DNA of 64,000 bases from Rikenellaceae bacterium (lineage in GTDB: Bacteria; Bacteroidota; Bacteroidia; Bacteroidales; Rikenellaceae), in assembly GCA_015059845.1 (NCBI GenBank), contig SUZR01000005.1:1-64000 (forward strand). Reading direction: 5' to 3'. A program made the translations under genes and the position numbers. Under the pieces are notes generated by a model, which saw nothing but the letters and a program-made list of their open reading frames with translations, was not told the DNA's origin and did not search any database. The stretch's first letter is position 1. Every line of letters begins with the position of its first letter. Positions 45,926-54,432 of the stretch are shown here, piece after piece.

Positions 45926-46621
45926 ATGGCAAAATACTTCGATATGCTGCTTGAGGATGTGCGCCTTCGTGAGGGTCTTACGGCCTGTATGAATTGTGGC
46001 GTATGTACGGCTGTATGCCCTGCAGCAGCATTCTACAACTACGACCCGCGCCAAATTGTCAGCATCGTGCAGACGCGTGACGATGAGGCTATTGAGTCGC
46101 TTCTAAAGAGCGATGTTATATGGTATTGCGGCGAGTGTATGTCGTGCCGCCCACGCTGTCCGCGTGGTAATACCCCCGGATATGTGATTCAGGCTCTGCG
46201 TACCCTTTCGCAACGACTCGGCTTCTTTGTTGAGAGCGAGAAGGGACGTCAGCAGCTGGCCCTCAAGCGCGCCATTGGTGACAATATTCTCCGCACGGGT
46301 TACTGCCTCACGCCACGTAATATCCGCCCCGAGCTACACCCCGAGCAGGGTACAATCTGGAAGTGGATTATAGAGAACGACGAGCAGATTTACGGTCAGT
46401 TCACCTCTTGTTACGGCAAGGAGGGTGCTGGTGCATTGCGTAAATGTAGCGACGAAACGATGGCGGAGATTCACAAGATATTTGACGTTACGGGTGGCAC
46501 AGAGATGTTCGAGGCCATCGAGCGTCACTCCGACCGCAAGGCTCGCGAGATGGGATTCGATGGAGCCAACGAGGAGTATTTTATGGAGGTTTATACCCAC
46601 AATTCTAACGAACACTATTAG
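45926..46621 (+). CDS. HdrC-like iron-sulfur protein (first copy)
   Basis: This 231-residue cytosolic protein has two [4Fe-4S] motifs: CMNCGVCTAVCP near residues 23-34 and CGECMSCRPRCP about 40 residues later. The order resembles HdrC, which passes electrons to HdrB, followed here by an unusual C-terminal extension of about 130 residues. It should shuttle electrons in the complex encoded by this operon. The ATG at 45926 is used because the frame upstream lies on the promoter. The next gene (HdrB-like) begins 3 nt after its stop. Confidence 0.82.
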   Translation: MAKYFDMLLEDVRLREGLTACMNCGVCTAVCPAAAFYNYDPRQIVSIVQTRDDEAIESLLKSDVIWYCGECMSCRPRCPRGNTPGYVIQALRTLSQRLGFFVESEKGRQQLALKRAIGDNILRTGYCLTPRNIRPELHPEQGTIWKWIIENDEQIYGQFTSCYGKEGAGALRKCSDETMAEIHKIFDVTGGTEMFEAIERHSDRKAREMGFDGANEEYFMEVYTHNSNEHY

Positions 46622-46624
46622 ACT

Positions 46625-47710
46625 ATGAAACGTTCAAGCTGGACCGATTACCAGAAAGAGATAGCCGACGACAACTACTACTATGCTCGTTCGTGCATCC
46701 GCCAGAACTTCTTCCCTGGCAGCGAGAAGGTGTTTCTCGATATTTTGGGTAAGGACCTCGGCCGTAATATTTTCGATGACCCGCTGCACACCTCGTGTAC
46801 GGGTATTGGCTACCACTCCGATGTGGTGCCTCTGGAGACCATTATGACCGTTGTGGCGCGTCAGTTTGCGCTGATGAGCGAGGCGGGATACGAGAACTTC
46901 ACCTCGTCGTGCATCACCTCGTTCGGCATCTACACCGAGCTGCTGGCCACGTGGGAGGAGTTCCCCGAAACGGAGGAGAAGACGCGCGAGAATCTCTACA
47001 AGGCCACAGGCCGCGAGTTCAAGAAGCCGAAGAACCTCTCGCACACATCGGATGTAATCTTCCACCACCGCGAGGAGATTGCTCAGAAGGCTAAGCGCAA
47101 GCTGGTGAATGTATATACGGGTGAGCCGCTGAAGGTCGTTGAGCATATCGGCTGCCACTACGCAAAGATTTTCCCAAAGAAGGGTATCGGTGGCTCGGAG
47201 TTCCCCTACGTTTTGGCAGGTATGGTTGAGTCGTGGGGCGGCGAGATTGTTGACTACCCCGAGCGTCGCCACTGCTGCGGATTCGGATTCCGCAACTATC
47301 TGGTGCAGGCCAATCGTGGTTACTCGGTAGCCAACTCTCACAAGAAGCTGGAGAGTATGGCCCCCTACAAGCCTGACTTTATTGTCTGCAACTGCCCCGG
47401 ATGTTCGATGTTCCTCGACAAGTGGCAGTACACCATCGCCGAGATGGAGGGTACTACCTATGGACAAAACGGGCAGGGTATCCCCGTACTTACATACGAG
47501 GAGATGGCAGGCCTGGTGCTGGGTTACGACCCGTGGGTGCTGGGTATGCAGATGCATCAGGTGGATGTTGAGCCTCTGCTCGACAAGATGGGTGTTGAGT
47601 ACGACCCCTCGGCTAAGTACCTGGGTCGCAATGGCAAGTATATCGGTCGCCCGGAGCGTGCCATAGTAAACAGTTGTTCGGAAGATACAATCTACAAGAG
47701 AAGATTCTAA
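46625..47710 (+). CDS. HdrB-like CCG-domain protein
   Basis: This 361-residue protein resembles HdrB, the catalytic subunit that holds non-cubane [4Fe-4S] clusters in two CCG domains. The second domain is intact (C177, C217-C218, C257, C260; HCCGFGFRN and CNCPGC). The first is degenerate: C24 and C96 remain, but the CC pair reads S57-C58 and the CxxC reads CITS (S99). Only one catalytic cluster is therefore expected. The true electron acceptor is unknown; this organism has no sign of methanogen cofactors. It is placed 2 nt before the HdrA-like gene. Confidence 0.82.
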   Translation: MKRSSWTDYQKEIADDNYYYARSCIRQNFFPGSEKVFLDILGKDLGRNIFDDPLHTSCTGIGYHSDVVPLETIMTVVARQFALMSEAGYENFTSSCITSFGIYTELLATWEEFPETEEKTRENLYKATGREFKKPKNLSHTSDVIFHHREEIAQKAKRKLVNVYTGEPLKVVEHIGCHYAKIFPKKGIGGSEFPYVLAGMVESWGGEIVDYPERRHCCGFGFRNYLVQANRGYSVANSHKKLESMAPYKPDFIVCNCPGCSMFLDKWQYTIAEMEGTTYGQNGQGIPVLTYEEMAGLVLGYDPWVLGMQMHQVDVEPLLDKMGVEYDPSAKYLGRNGKYIGRPERAIVNSCSEDTIYKRRF

Positions 47711-47712
47711 AT

Positions 47713-48723
47713 ATGAAACATACTATAATTATTGGCGGCGGAATAGCCGGTATGCAGTGCGCTCTCACACTCTCGCGTCAGGGTGTGGCCACAACCATCA
47801 TCGAGAAGGAGAACGACCTGGGAGGCAAGTTGCGCAACTGGCACGTGCTCTTCCCCACCTTTACCCCCGCAGATGAGGTGCTGAGCCAGATGCGCCACAA
47901 GCTCTCTACGGCTACCAACGTAACCATCAAAACTGGTTGCGAGGCCACCAAGATAACACCCACAGCGGTAACGCTCGCCACGGGTGAGGAGCTAAAGTGT
48001 GACGCTGTAGTCATCGCTACGGGCTTCACGCTCTTCGATGCACACATCAAGGAGGAGTACGGCTACGGAATATATGACAACGTTGTTACTTCGGCCGATC
48101 TTGAGCAGATGTTCAACAAGGGCGAGGTAAAGCTCTCAACGGGCGAGACACCACGCCGCGTAGCCATCCTGCACTGCGTAGGCTCACGCGACGAGAAGGT
48201 GTGCCAGCGCCACTGCTCGAAGGTGTGCTGCGTGACGGGTGTCAAGCAGGCTATCGAGCTGAAGCGACTGTTCCCCGCAGCCGACGTATTCAATTTCTAT
48301 ATGGATATTCGTATGTTCGGCCCCGGCTACGAGGAGATGTACCGCGAGGCGCAGCAGGCCTACAACGTACACTTTGTGCGTGGTCGTATCTCGGAGGTGA
48401 GCCCCACCATCGACAACCGTCTGCAAATCAAGGCCGAGGATACGCTTACAGGCCGTCCGCTGAAGCTGGGTGTGGATATGCTGGTGCTGCTTATCGGTAT
48501 GCGCTCGAATGACCTGAATGCTACACTTGAGGCGGGGAGTGGCCTAAAGTGCCAACCCAGCGGCTTTATGCAGCCCAAAGATTCGTTCCACGGCAACGTT
48601 GAGAGTGGCGTGGAGGGTATATTCTACGCTGGCGCCGTAACAGCACCCAAGAATGTAGGCGAGTCAATGAACGAGGGAACCACGGCGGCTATGGCCGTGG
48701 TGGAGTGGCTCTCAAAGAGATAA
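47713..48723 (+). CDS. HdrA/QmoA-like FAD protein (short form)
   Basis: This 336-residue flavoprotein has an N-terminal FAD Rossmann motif (IIIGGGIAGMQCALTL), a GGKL loop and the HdrA hallmark cysteines in CVGSRDEKVCQRHCSKVCC, followed by YMDIRMFGPGYEEMY. It is about half the length of methanogen HdrA and lacks the extra ferredoxin domains, so it is closer to QmoA of sulfate reducers. It likely receives electrons from or gives them to the HdrB/C proteins. The start at 47713 follows the HdrB stop by 2 nt; an upstream start would overlap HdrB. Confidence 0.82.
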   Translation: MKHTIIIGGGIAGMQCALTLSRQGVATTIIEKENDLGGKLRNWHVLFPTFTPADEVLSQMRHKLSTATNVTIKTGCEATKITPTAVTLATGEELKCDAVVIATGFTLFDAHIKEEYGYGIYDNVVTSADLEQMFNKGEVKLSTGETPRRVAILHCVGSRDEKVCQRHCSKVCCVTGVKQAIELKRLFPAADVFNFYMDIRMFGPGYEEMYREAQQAYNVHFVRGRISEVSPTIDNRLQIKAEDTLTGRPLKLGVDMLVLLIGMRSNDLNATLEAGSGLKCQPSGFMQPKDSFHGNVESGVEGIFYAGAVTAPKNVGESMNEGTTAAMAVVEWLSKR

Positions 48724-48746
48724 TAAACAGAACCCGACTTTAAGTA

Positions 48747-49076
48747 ATGATAAACTTCGGATTTTCAATCAATAAACCCCGCACCATCGACATCGACCGC
48801 AACAATCTGCGCAAGAGCAATGAGATTATGCACGAGATGCCCGAGCTACAGACCTGCATAGGTTGCGGAACGTGTACGGCGACCTGCACGGCAGGAAACC
48901 TTACGGAGTTCAACTTCCGCAAGGTGCATACTCTGGTGCGCCGTGGTGAGTATCAGGGAGCTTACGAGGAGATGAATAAGTGTATGCTCTGCGGTAAGTG
49001 CCGCCTGTTGTGCCCGCGTGGAATCAATACGCGAGGTGTGGTGATGTTGATTAAACGTAAACTTGGAGATTTCTAA
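48747..49076 (+). CDS. HdrC-like iron-sulfur protein (second copy)
   Basis: This 109-residue protein has two [4Fe-4S] motifs, CIGCGTCTATC (the fourth-ligand proline replaced by Thr) and CMLCGKCRLLCP. It lacks the long extension of the first HdrC-like protein. Its partner is probably the membrane protein encoded next, which starts 1 nt after its stop codon. It should bridge cytosolic subunits to the membrane module. Confidence 0.8.
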   Translation: MINFGFSINKPRTIDIDRNNLRKSNEIMHEMPELQTCIGCGTCTATCTAGNLTEFNFRKVHTLVRRGEYQGAYEEMNKCMLCGKCRLLCPRGINTRGVVMLIKRKLGDF

Positions 49077-49077
49077 T

Positions 49078-50871
49078 ATGACATTCTTCGCCAAATTCTG
49101 TATTCCGTTTATCGTAGGCGCAGTGGTTATGTTCGCCATTGTGCTGATAAAATATTTCTCGTGGCTGCGCAACCTGCCCAAAAGCGACTTGAAACTTATC
49201 GCCAAGGGTATATTTACACCACGCACCCTTGCGGCCGTATGGGAGATTGTGTGCGAGTCGCTGTTGCACCGCCGTATATTCCGCGTGAATCCCCGATTGG
49301 GATATATGCATATGAGCCTCGCCTTCGGCTGGTTTCTGCTTATCGCCGTCGGCTGGATTGAGACCGTAGCATATCTCGGCTTCGAGTGGGTGCCGTTGCA
49401 GGGCCACGTATTCTTCAAGTATTTCGTGCCTCTGAACGGTATCGAGGGCCACAAGCCTGTATTCGATTTCGTGATGGATTTGTTGCTGTTGTTCGTACTC
49501 TCGGGCGTCGGTCTTGCGTGGTATAAGCGTATGCGCTCGCGCGCGCTAGGTATGAAGCGCACAACCAAACATATCCTCTTCGACCGCATAGCGCTATCGG
49601 CGTTGTGGTGCATCTTCCCCTTGCGACTTATGGCAGAGAGCATTACGGCAGCCATCTATGGCGGAGGCAGTTTCCTTACGGGCGGCATAGGCACGCTTAT
49701 GGCCAAGACGATAAATGCCGACATCCTCACTCTCCTCTATGAGCCTGCGTGGTGGTTGTACTCGCTGGCGTTGGGTACATTCTTTATCTCGATGCCCTTC
49801 TCGCGCTATATGCATATCTTTACCGAGATACCCCTTATCTTCCTGCGTCACTATCGCCTGAAGCCAACGGCAAAGGAGAAGTCGTACGACAATTTCGAGG
49901 TGGAGGCCTGCTCGCGCTGTGGAATATGTATCGACCCTTGTCAGCTGCAACTGCAGCTGGGCATCAACGACGTGCAGTCGGTATATTTCCTGCGTGACCG
50001 CCGCTACAATATGCTCCAGCAGAAGATTGCCAACAACTGCCTGATGTGTGGCCGTTGCGAGCAGGTGTGTCCCGTGGGCATTAATCTCAATACGTTGCGT
50101 CTTAACTCACGCTCGTCGATGCGTAACATCCCCAACGAGGGACGCTACAACTACCTGCGCGGTATGGACCGCTCGCAGGGCGAGGGTAAGGTGGGTTACT
50201 TTGCAGGCTGTATGACTCTGCTCACACCCAACACCCTCTCGGCAATGCAGAAGATATTCTCTGCCGCCCGCGAGAAGGTGTGGTGGGCCGATAAGGATGG
50301 CGGCGTGTGCTGCGGTCGCCCGCTCAAGCTGACGGGTGAGCCCGACTCGGCACAGAAGATGATTGACTACAACAAGGCTCTCTTTGCCAAGCATAACATC
50401 ACAACGCTTGTTACCTCGTGCCCCATCTGTCTGCGTGTCTTCCGCGAGGAGTACGACCTGCACGGCATTGAGGTGCTGCACCACTCGGAGTATATCCTGC
50501 GCCTGATGCAGCAGGGACGCCTGAGCGTGAATTACTCTACCGATGCGACCTTCACATACCACGACCCCTGCGAGTTGGGCCGCGGAAGCAATATCTACGA
50601 CCAGCCACGTGCCGTCATCGAGGCCATAGGTCAGCTTATGGAGCCTGCACATAACCGCAAGAATGCACTTTGTTGCGGCTCGTCGGTAGCAAATACGGCT
50701 ATCAACGACCGCCAGCAGCTGACCATCGCACAGGGCGTTGCCGAGGAGCTGGATGCCACGGGTGCCAATACGGTGGTTACGGCCTGCCCGCTATGCAAGA
50801 AGGCAATTACACGCGGTGCGACCAAGCAGGTGAAGGATTTGTCGGAGATTGTGGCTGAGAACCTGAAATAA
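49078..50871 (+). CDS. Membrane-bound HdrDE-like oxidoreductase subunit
   Basis: This 597-residue protein fuses a membrane part to a soluble HdrD part. The N-terminal third has five to six hydrophobic segments (about 5-28, 75-100, 135-160, 180-200 and 225-250) like a NarI/HdrE cytochrome b or quinone module. A two-cluster ferredoxin follows (CSRCGICIDPC and CMCGRCEQVCP-like NNCLMCGRCEQVCP). Two intact CCG domains follow (FAGCM ... VCCGRP ... SCPICL and DPCELG ... LCCGSS ... ACPLCK). It should exchange electrons with menaquinone. It is the last gene of the operon. Confidence 0.85.
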   Translation: MTFFAKFCIPFIVGAVVMFAIVLIKYFSWLRNLPKSDLKLIAKGIFTPRTLAAVWEIVCESLLHRRIFRVNPRLGYMHMSLAFGWFLLIAVGWIETVAYLGFEWVPLQGHVFFKYFVPLNGIEGHKPVFDFVMDLLLLFVLSGVGLAWYKRMRSRALGMKRTTKHILFDRIALSALWCIFPLRLMAESITAAIYGGGSFLTGGIGTLMAKTINADILTLLYEPAWWLYSLALGTFFISMPFSRYMHIFTEIPLIFLRHYRLKPTAKEKSYDNFEVEACSRCGICIDPCQLQLQLGINDVQSVYFLRDRRYNMLQQKIANNCLMCGRCEQVCPVGINLNTLRLNSRSSMRNIPNEGRYNYLRGMDRSQGEGKVGYFAGCMTLLTPNTLSAMQKIFSAAREKVWWADKDGGVCCGRPLKLTGEPDSAQKMIDYNKALFAKHNITTLVTSCPICLRVFREEYDLHGIEVLHHSEYILRLMQQGRLSVNYSTDATFTYHDPCELGRGSNIYDQPRAVIEAIGQLMEPAHNRKNALCCGSSVANTAINDRQQLTIAQGVAEELDATGANTVVTACPLCKKAITRGATKQVKDLSEIVAENLK

Positions 50872-50971
50872 GTAAAAGAATTTAATAAATTTATTTCAGT
50901 AATTATCAGCAGGTTACGTATAGGCGGCGTAAAAAAAGTGTATTTTTTTTTGGCACTAATGATTTTTTCAC

Positions 50972-50979
50972 TATCTTTG
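50972..50979 (+). promoter_or_regulatory. -7 box of the tRNA-fMet/tRNA-Leu operon
   Basis: TATCTTTG followed by CA, 46 nt before the mature 5' end of tRNA-fMet. Confidence 0.7.
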
Positions 50980-51025
50980 CACCACTTAACCACGAAATGT
51001 AGGGTTCGCCCACATAAAGATACAT

Positions 51026-51098
51026 CGCGGGGTAGAGCAGTTGGCAGCTCGTCGGGCTCATAACCCGGAGGTCGGAGGTTCGAGTCCTCCCCCCGCTA
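51026..51098 (+). tRNA. Initiator tRNA-fMet (CAT)
   Basis: A 73-nt cloverleaf with anticodon CAT at 51059-51061. Two initiator hallmarks are visible: an unpaired first position (C1 opposite U72) and three consecutive G-C pairs at the bottom of the anticodon stem (GGG at 51054-51056, CCC at 51064-51066). CCA is not encoded. It is followed 11 nt later by tRNA-Leu. Confidence 0.95.
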
Positions 51099-51109
51099 CT
51101 AAACCATTT

Positions 51110-51193
51110 GCCCAGATGGCGGAATCGGTAGACGCGCTGGTCTCAAACACCAGTAGGTTCACCCCTGTGCCGGTTCGACCCCGGCTCTGGGTA
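51110..51193 (+). tRNA. tRNA-Leu (CAA)
   Basis: An 84-nt type II tRNA with a long variable arm and anticodon CAA in the loop CTCAAAC. The acceptor stem is GCCCAGA / TCTGGGT. Its last bases plus one form the GGGTAC core of the integrated element, and its 3' half is read through in antisense by the serine recombinase gene. Confidence 0.95.
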
Positions 51194-52736
51194 CTGAAGC
51201 GGGGAAAGTTGAAAAACTTTCCTCGCTTTTTTTATTCAATCCTCGTAACTCATTGGTCTGCTGATATATTAGGTCGAACACTTTGTTGAGTCCATCAGTT
51301 CGAAAAATTTTTCCATCAAATTCCAATTTTTCAGAAAAAATCGAACTCAACACCCTAATTTTGGCATCGGCAGGGGCATACTGAAAGAACTTATCTATAT
51401 TGTCTATCAGGCTGATAGAGTACCTTAACTGCGGTTCGATTTTACCACGGTTCGGGGTTTCAAGCAACTCTTTTCTATCTCCTGCAGCCTTTAATTGCTG
51501 CTTTTGTCTGTTAATCATACGGTTATAGGTGTCAATGTCGATTTCTCCATCGAGATACTTATCTTCAATCTTATTCATACGCTCATTGATTTCATAAATA
51601 TCCGTATCCAACTTGTCGATTACCGCACGAATATCCCTTGCATTCTCTTTGCGCAGGTCATTCATAACCTCAAGGTATAGTTGCATTATAGCCTCGTTGG
51701 GGCGCAGACTGCTTATGTAGTCCACAAAGGCGGTATTGACCGTATCGGCAGACATTCTAACGTGCCTACCCGTAGTTGGGCAGAAGTAATATGGATATTT
51801 ACCTCCACTGCCTCCCGTGCTAAATGCACCCGTAATGGCTCGACCACAATGCGGACATACAAGGTATTTGCGAAGGTAAAATTCAGGGGTTACGGGCTTT
51901 GTCAGTTTGGGATTCTTCTTTCTCTTACCGTCCATAATCTCTTGCACGGTATCAAAAATAGCCTCTGTTACCAACGGCTCGTGCAATCCATCAACAATAA
52001 CCTCTGGCTCGGTCTTGGTCGCTGGAACACGAATCTTACCTTTATAAAATATATTGCGTAGAATATCGAGGAATGTGCTCTCGGGTATCTCTGGTGCAAT
52101 TCTGCGGCGAATAGCACACGGTGCCTCTACGCCCTTTGCCACCTCTTGGAAGATTGCTCTAATGGTCGGAGCCTTCTGCTCATCAATCTCAATAGTCTTG
52201 GATATAGTAATACCGTTTTCATCAACGATGTGTACATTCTTATAACCTCTCGGAGCCGAGTTAGCCCATCTGCCCGACAACATTGTCTCTCTGATTCCGT
52301 CACGAGTACGGCGACTAATCTTATTATTTTCTGTGTGAGCGGTTGAGCAATACTGACTTAATGAACTTGACCATTCTGTTGCTTCAAAGTCAATAGGGCT
52401 TTCAAGAGCATTGAACTCAATCCCCCAATCGTCCAGAAAAATACGCTTAAACATATATGCAAACTCGGGGTTGCGACTGAATCTATCCCAACGTAGGAAT
52501 AGAATCATATCCACCTCTCGCTTATGTTTCTTGCAGTAATCTCGTATCTTAATCATTTCTGGTCGGACAAAGTCGTGATGCTTTGCCGAAAAATCCTCTT
52601 TGTAGCAAGCGATGACGTTATAACCGTTCTTATCGCAATGCTGCCTTAACTTCTTTTCTTGGAAGTCAAGACTTGTGTTAGTTTTCTGCTCGTCCGAACT
52701 AACTCTGCAATATAATATCACATTTTTCATCTTCAA
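51159..52736 (-). CDS. Large serine recombinase (integrase of the element)
   Basis: This 525-residue recombinase has a resolvase catalytic domain (1-150; serine in CRVSSDEQ, arginines in RWDRFSRN), a recombinase domain (about 160-280), a zinc ribbon (CPHCGRAITG ... YFC, about 305-335) and a coiled coil (about 365-440). It should integrate and excise this element. Its final nine codons (after VP) lie in the tRNA-Leu 3' end and spell RAGVEPAQG. The attachment core GTACCC is codon-aligned within the gene, so excision replaces this tail (see 60534-60659). A 56-codon gene overlaps its start by 38 nt. Confidence 0.9.
   Translation of the reverse strand: MKMKNVILYCRVSSDEQKTNTSLDFQEKKLRQHCDKNGYNVIACYKEDFSAKHHDFVRPEMIKIRDYCKKHKREVDMILFLRWDRFSRNPEFAYMFKRIFLDDWGIEFNALESPIDFEATEWSSSLSQYCSTAHTENNKISRRTRDGIRETMLSGRWANSAPRGYKNVHIVDENGITISKTIEIDEQKAPTIRAIFQEVAKGVEAPCAIRRRIAPEIPESTFLDILRNIFYKGKIRVPATKTEPEVIVDGLHEPLVTEAIFDTVQEIMDGKRKKNPKLTKPVTPEFYLRKYLVCPHCGRAITGAFSTGGSGGKYPYYFCPTTGRHVRMSADTVNTAFVDYISSLRPNEAIMQLYLEVMNDLRKENARDIRAVIDKLDTDIYEINERMNKIEDKYLDGEIDIDTYNRMINRQKQQLKAAGDRKELLETPNRGKIEPQLRYSISLIDNIDKFFQYAPADAKIRVLSSIFSEKLEFDGKIFRTDGLNKVFDLIYQQTNELRGLNKKSEESFSTFPASVPRAGVEPAQG
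51189..51194. other. Attachment core at the tRNA end (attL)
   Basis: GGGTAC, the last five bases of tRNA-Leu plus one. The identical hexamer occurs at 60654-60659 at the other end of the element, and similar terminator hairpins follow both. Confidence 0.7.
51198..51233 (+). terminator. Element-supplied tRNA terminator
   Basis: AGCGGGGAAAGTT pairs with AACTTTCCTCGCT around a GAAA loop, followed by a T-run. It replaces the native terminator now at 60662-60696. Confidence 0.8.
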
Positions 52737-52869
52737 GTAATTGTTTTTCAGCGTTTATTTGTATTTCGGCGAACAGATACAAAACTTCTCTCACCTGCTT
52801 TATCTCTTCATTGGATAAATTGTAATTATATTTTTTAAGTATTTCTTTACATCTTTCTATACTCAACAT
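52699..52869 (-). CDS. Small protein upstream of the serine recombinase
   Basis: This 56-residue acidic helical protein (LSIERCKEILKKYN, LSNEEIKQVREVLYLF) overlaps the recombinase start by 38 nt in another frame, so its translation probably couples to that of the recombinase. No domain is recognised. It may be an excision or regulatory factor. The ATG at 52869 is used; the frame is open further upstream, but that part lies in a structured leader. Confidence 0.6.
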   Translation of the reverse strand: MLSIERCKEILKKYNYNLSNEEIKQVREVLYLFAEIQINAEKQLLEDEKCDIILQS

Positions 52870-53420
52870 CTTTCTATGAGTTATAGCCCCCTCGAAGGGG
52901 TTATACTGTATTCGCCTCCTGCTACGGTTAATTGAGCGGGACTTCTGGTCGGCAAGGCACACAGTAACCCTTGCGCTCTGGGCGCAGTTATCCTTATATG
53001 GATATTAACTTATGTGTGAATGTAATTTTGATTAAGATGCCTTTCGGCTTATTTTTCCCGATTGACGGGCGAGGACACATCGGATTACGATTAACTAATC
53101 AACCTCGGAAGTTTAATTTTAACAAATATACAAATCTTTTATGAGAATTCCAAATTCTATAACAAAAAGTGTACTTCAATATCCGCAAAACTCCGAATTG
53201 AATTATTAGCGTAAATGTTAAATATTCTAATCAAAATTAGCAAATGGGCTTACTTCGCTTATATGCAATAAATTACTGTACCCGACAGGGGTGGGAGGCG
53301 TGTTTTAATAAGTGTCCCCGCAATTTGAATTTTTATGAAGGGGTACGCAAATAGCATATACCCCATATCTGTTGTGTAAAAATTTTTTTGTCCCAAATTT
53401 TCAGTTTCAAAAATCGACCC
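52870..53420. other. Leader and intergenic region of the recombinase operon
   Basis: This gap of about 550 bp holds a minus-strand -7 box at 53124-53131, implying a leader of about 250 nt before the small protein gene. It contains several hairpins: TATAGCCCCC/GGGGTTATA just before the ATG, CCCG/CGGG near 53058, and GCC/GGC near 53040. No further gene is evident. A GGGGTA/TACCCC dyad (about 53340-53365) may end the resolvase transcript. Confidence 0.5.
53124..53131 (-). promoter_or_regulatory. -7 box of the recombinase operon
   Basis: TATATTTG on the minus strand, a full consensus match, about 255 nt before the first start codon. Confidence 0.55.
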
Positions 53421-54053
53421 CTATATTCCAAACTCCTTCTTAACTCGCTGTACGGTACTTACACTAACTCCGTAAATCGCCGCCGTATCTCGGATTGACT
53501 TGCCAGCACGAAGCGAGCGGATAACCTTGCCGTACTCCTCCTGTTTGCGCTCTTTGGACTTAACGCTGCCGACTTTGCGACCCAATTTGCCACCGTCAGC
53601 AATGTACTTTGTACGACCAGAATTAAGGCGAAAAACGATATTCTCTCGCTCCATCTGGGCGCAAACTCCAAGCACCGACACCATCACTGCAAGATATGGG
53701 TTTTCCTTGCCGTCAGTCCCAAACAACGACAAACCCTCCTTCTGGAAATAGGCGTTGATGCCGTTATCCTTCAATGTGCGGATGGTATCCAAAACTTCCC
53801 AAACTGCACGACCGCATCGGCTCAACTCCGAGAATAAAACCATTTCAACACCGTTGGTGACTGCGTAGTCAATACACTCCGTCAGCACCGCACGCTCCTC
53901 ATTGCGTTTTGCACCCGATATATGCTCCTCGTAAACCCCAACGACCTCCAAACCATTACGATTTGCATAGTCGGTCAGGTCAGCGACCTGACGAGCAGTC
54001 GATTGACGCTCGCCCGTACTTGAAACCCTTGCATATATTACTGCTGCCTTCAT
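53421..54053 (-). CDS. Small serine recombinase (resolvase/invertase type)
   Basis: This 210-residue protein has a resolvase catalytic domain (1-150; serine in YARVSSTGERQ, arginines in FSELSRCGR) and a C-terminal Hin-type helix-turn-helix (about 180-210, IRDTAAIYGVSVSTVQRV). It may resolve dimers or invert a segment; no inverted repeats for a switch were found by eye nearby. It begins 27 nt after the SH3-like gene and is probably co-transcribed with it. The ATG at 54051-54053 is used; one three codons upstream is equally possible. Confidence 0.85.
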   Translation of the reverse strand: MKAAVIYARVSSTGERQSTARQVADLTDYANRNGLEVVGVYEEHISGAKRNEERAVLTECIDYAVTNGVEMVLFSELSRCGRAVWEVLDTIRTLKDNGINAYFQKEGLSLFGTDGKENPYLAVMVSVLGVCAQMERENIVFRLNSGRTKYIADGGKLGRKVGSVKSKERKQEEYGKVIRSLRAGKSIRDTAAIYGVSVSTVQRVKKEFGI

Positions 54054-54080
54054 TTTTATCATCTTTTGGTGATAATTTTA

Positions 54081-54410
54081 CTACCAAATTTGGATTAACG
54101 CTTGCATCTGGAAGCATCGAAATTCTCCACGCTCCACATCAAAGTAGGTGCATACCTTGCGTGCATCGCCACAAATGCCACGACCGTTGATGTGGTCGCC
54201 AACCAAAGCGGGCATCATCGTGCCATAGGCGATGCGTACCTCACCACTCTTTTTGAGGTAGGCAAATTTTACCACCTCTCGGCGCATACGAGCCTTCAAC
54301 TCGTTCAACTTTGCCACTTGCAAACCTGTTACGAAATCGTTTTCCACTCTCTGCGAGATTACCGCTGCACGGTACATATCTCGGTTTGTTACTGCCGCAA
54401 TCATTGTCAT
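54081..54410 (-). CDS. SH3-barrel-like small protein of mobile elements
   Basis: This 109-residue protein has a helical N-terminal half and a C-terminal strand-rich part (VVKFAYLKKSGEVRIAYGTM ... VCTYFDVERGEFRCFQM). The pattern matches a group often annotated as SH3 beta-barrel fold-containing in Bacteroides mobile elements, with unknown role. It follows the 64-residue gene by 22 nt and precedes the small resolvase. A regulatory or DNA-associated role is only a guess. Confidence 0.55.
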   Translation of the reverse strand: MTMIAAVTNRDMYRAAVISQRVENDFVTGLQVAKLNELKARMRREVVKFAYLKKSGEVRIAYGTMMPALVGDHINGRGICGDARKVCTYFDVERGEFRCFQMQALIQIW

Positions 54411-54432
54411 ATCTGTAAGAAATTTTATTACA

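Noticed and set aside
46634..47557. Open frame of 307 codons on the minus strand opposite the HdrB-like gene
   Set aside because: Shadow of a gene with conserved CCG cysteines; no signal for expression.
51026..51098. Elongator tRNA-Met
   Set aside because: The C1-U72 mismatch and three G-C pairs in the anticodon stem mark the initiator.
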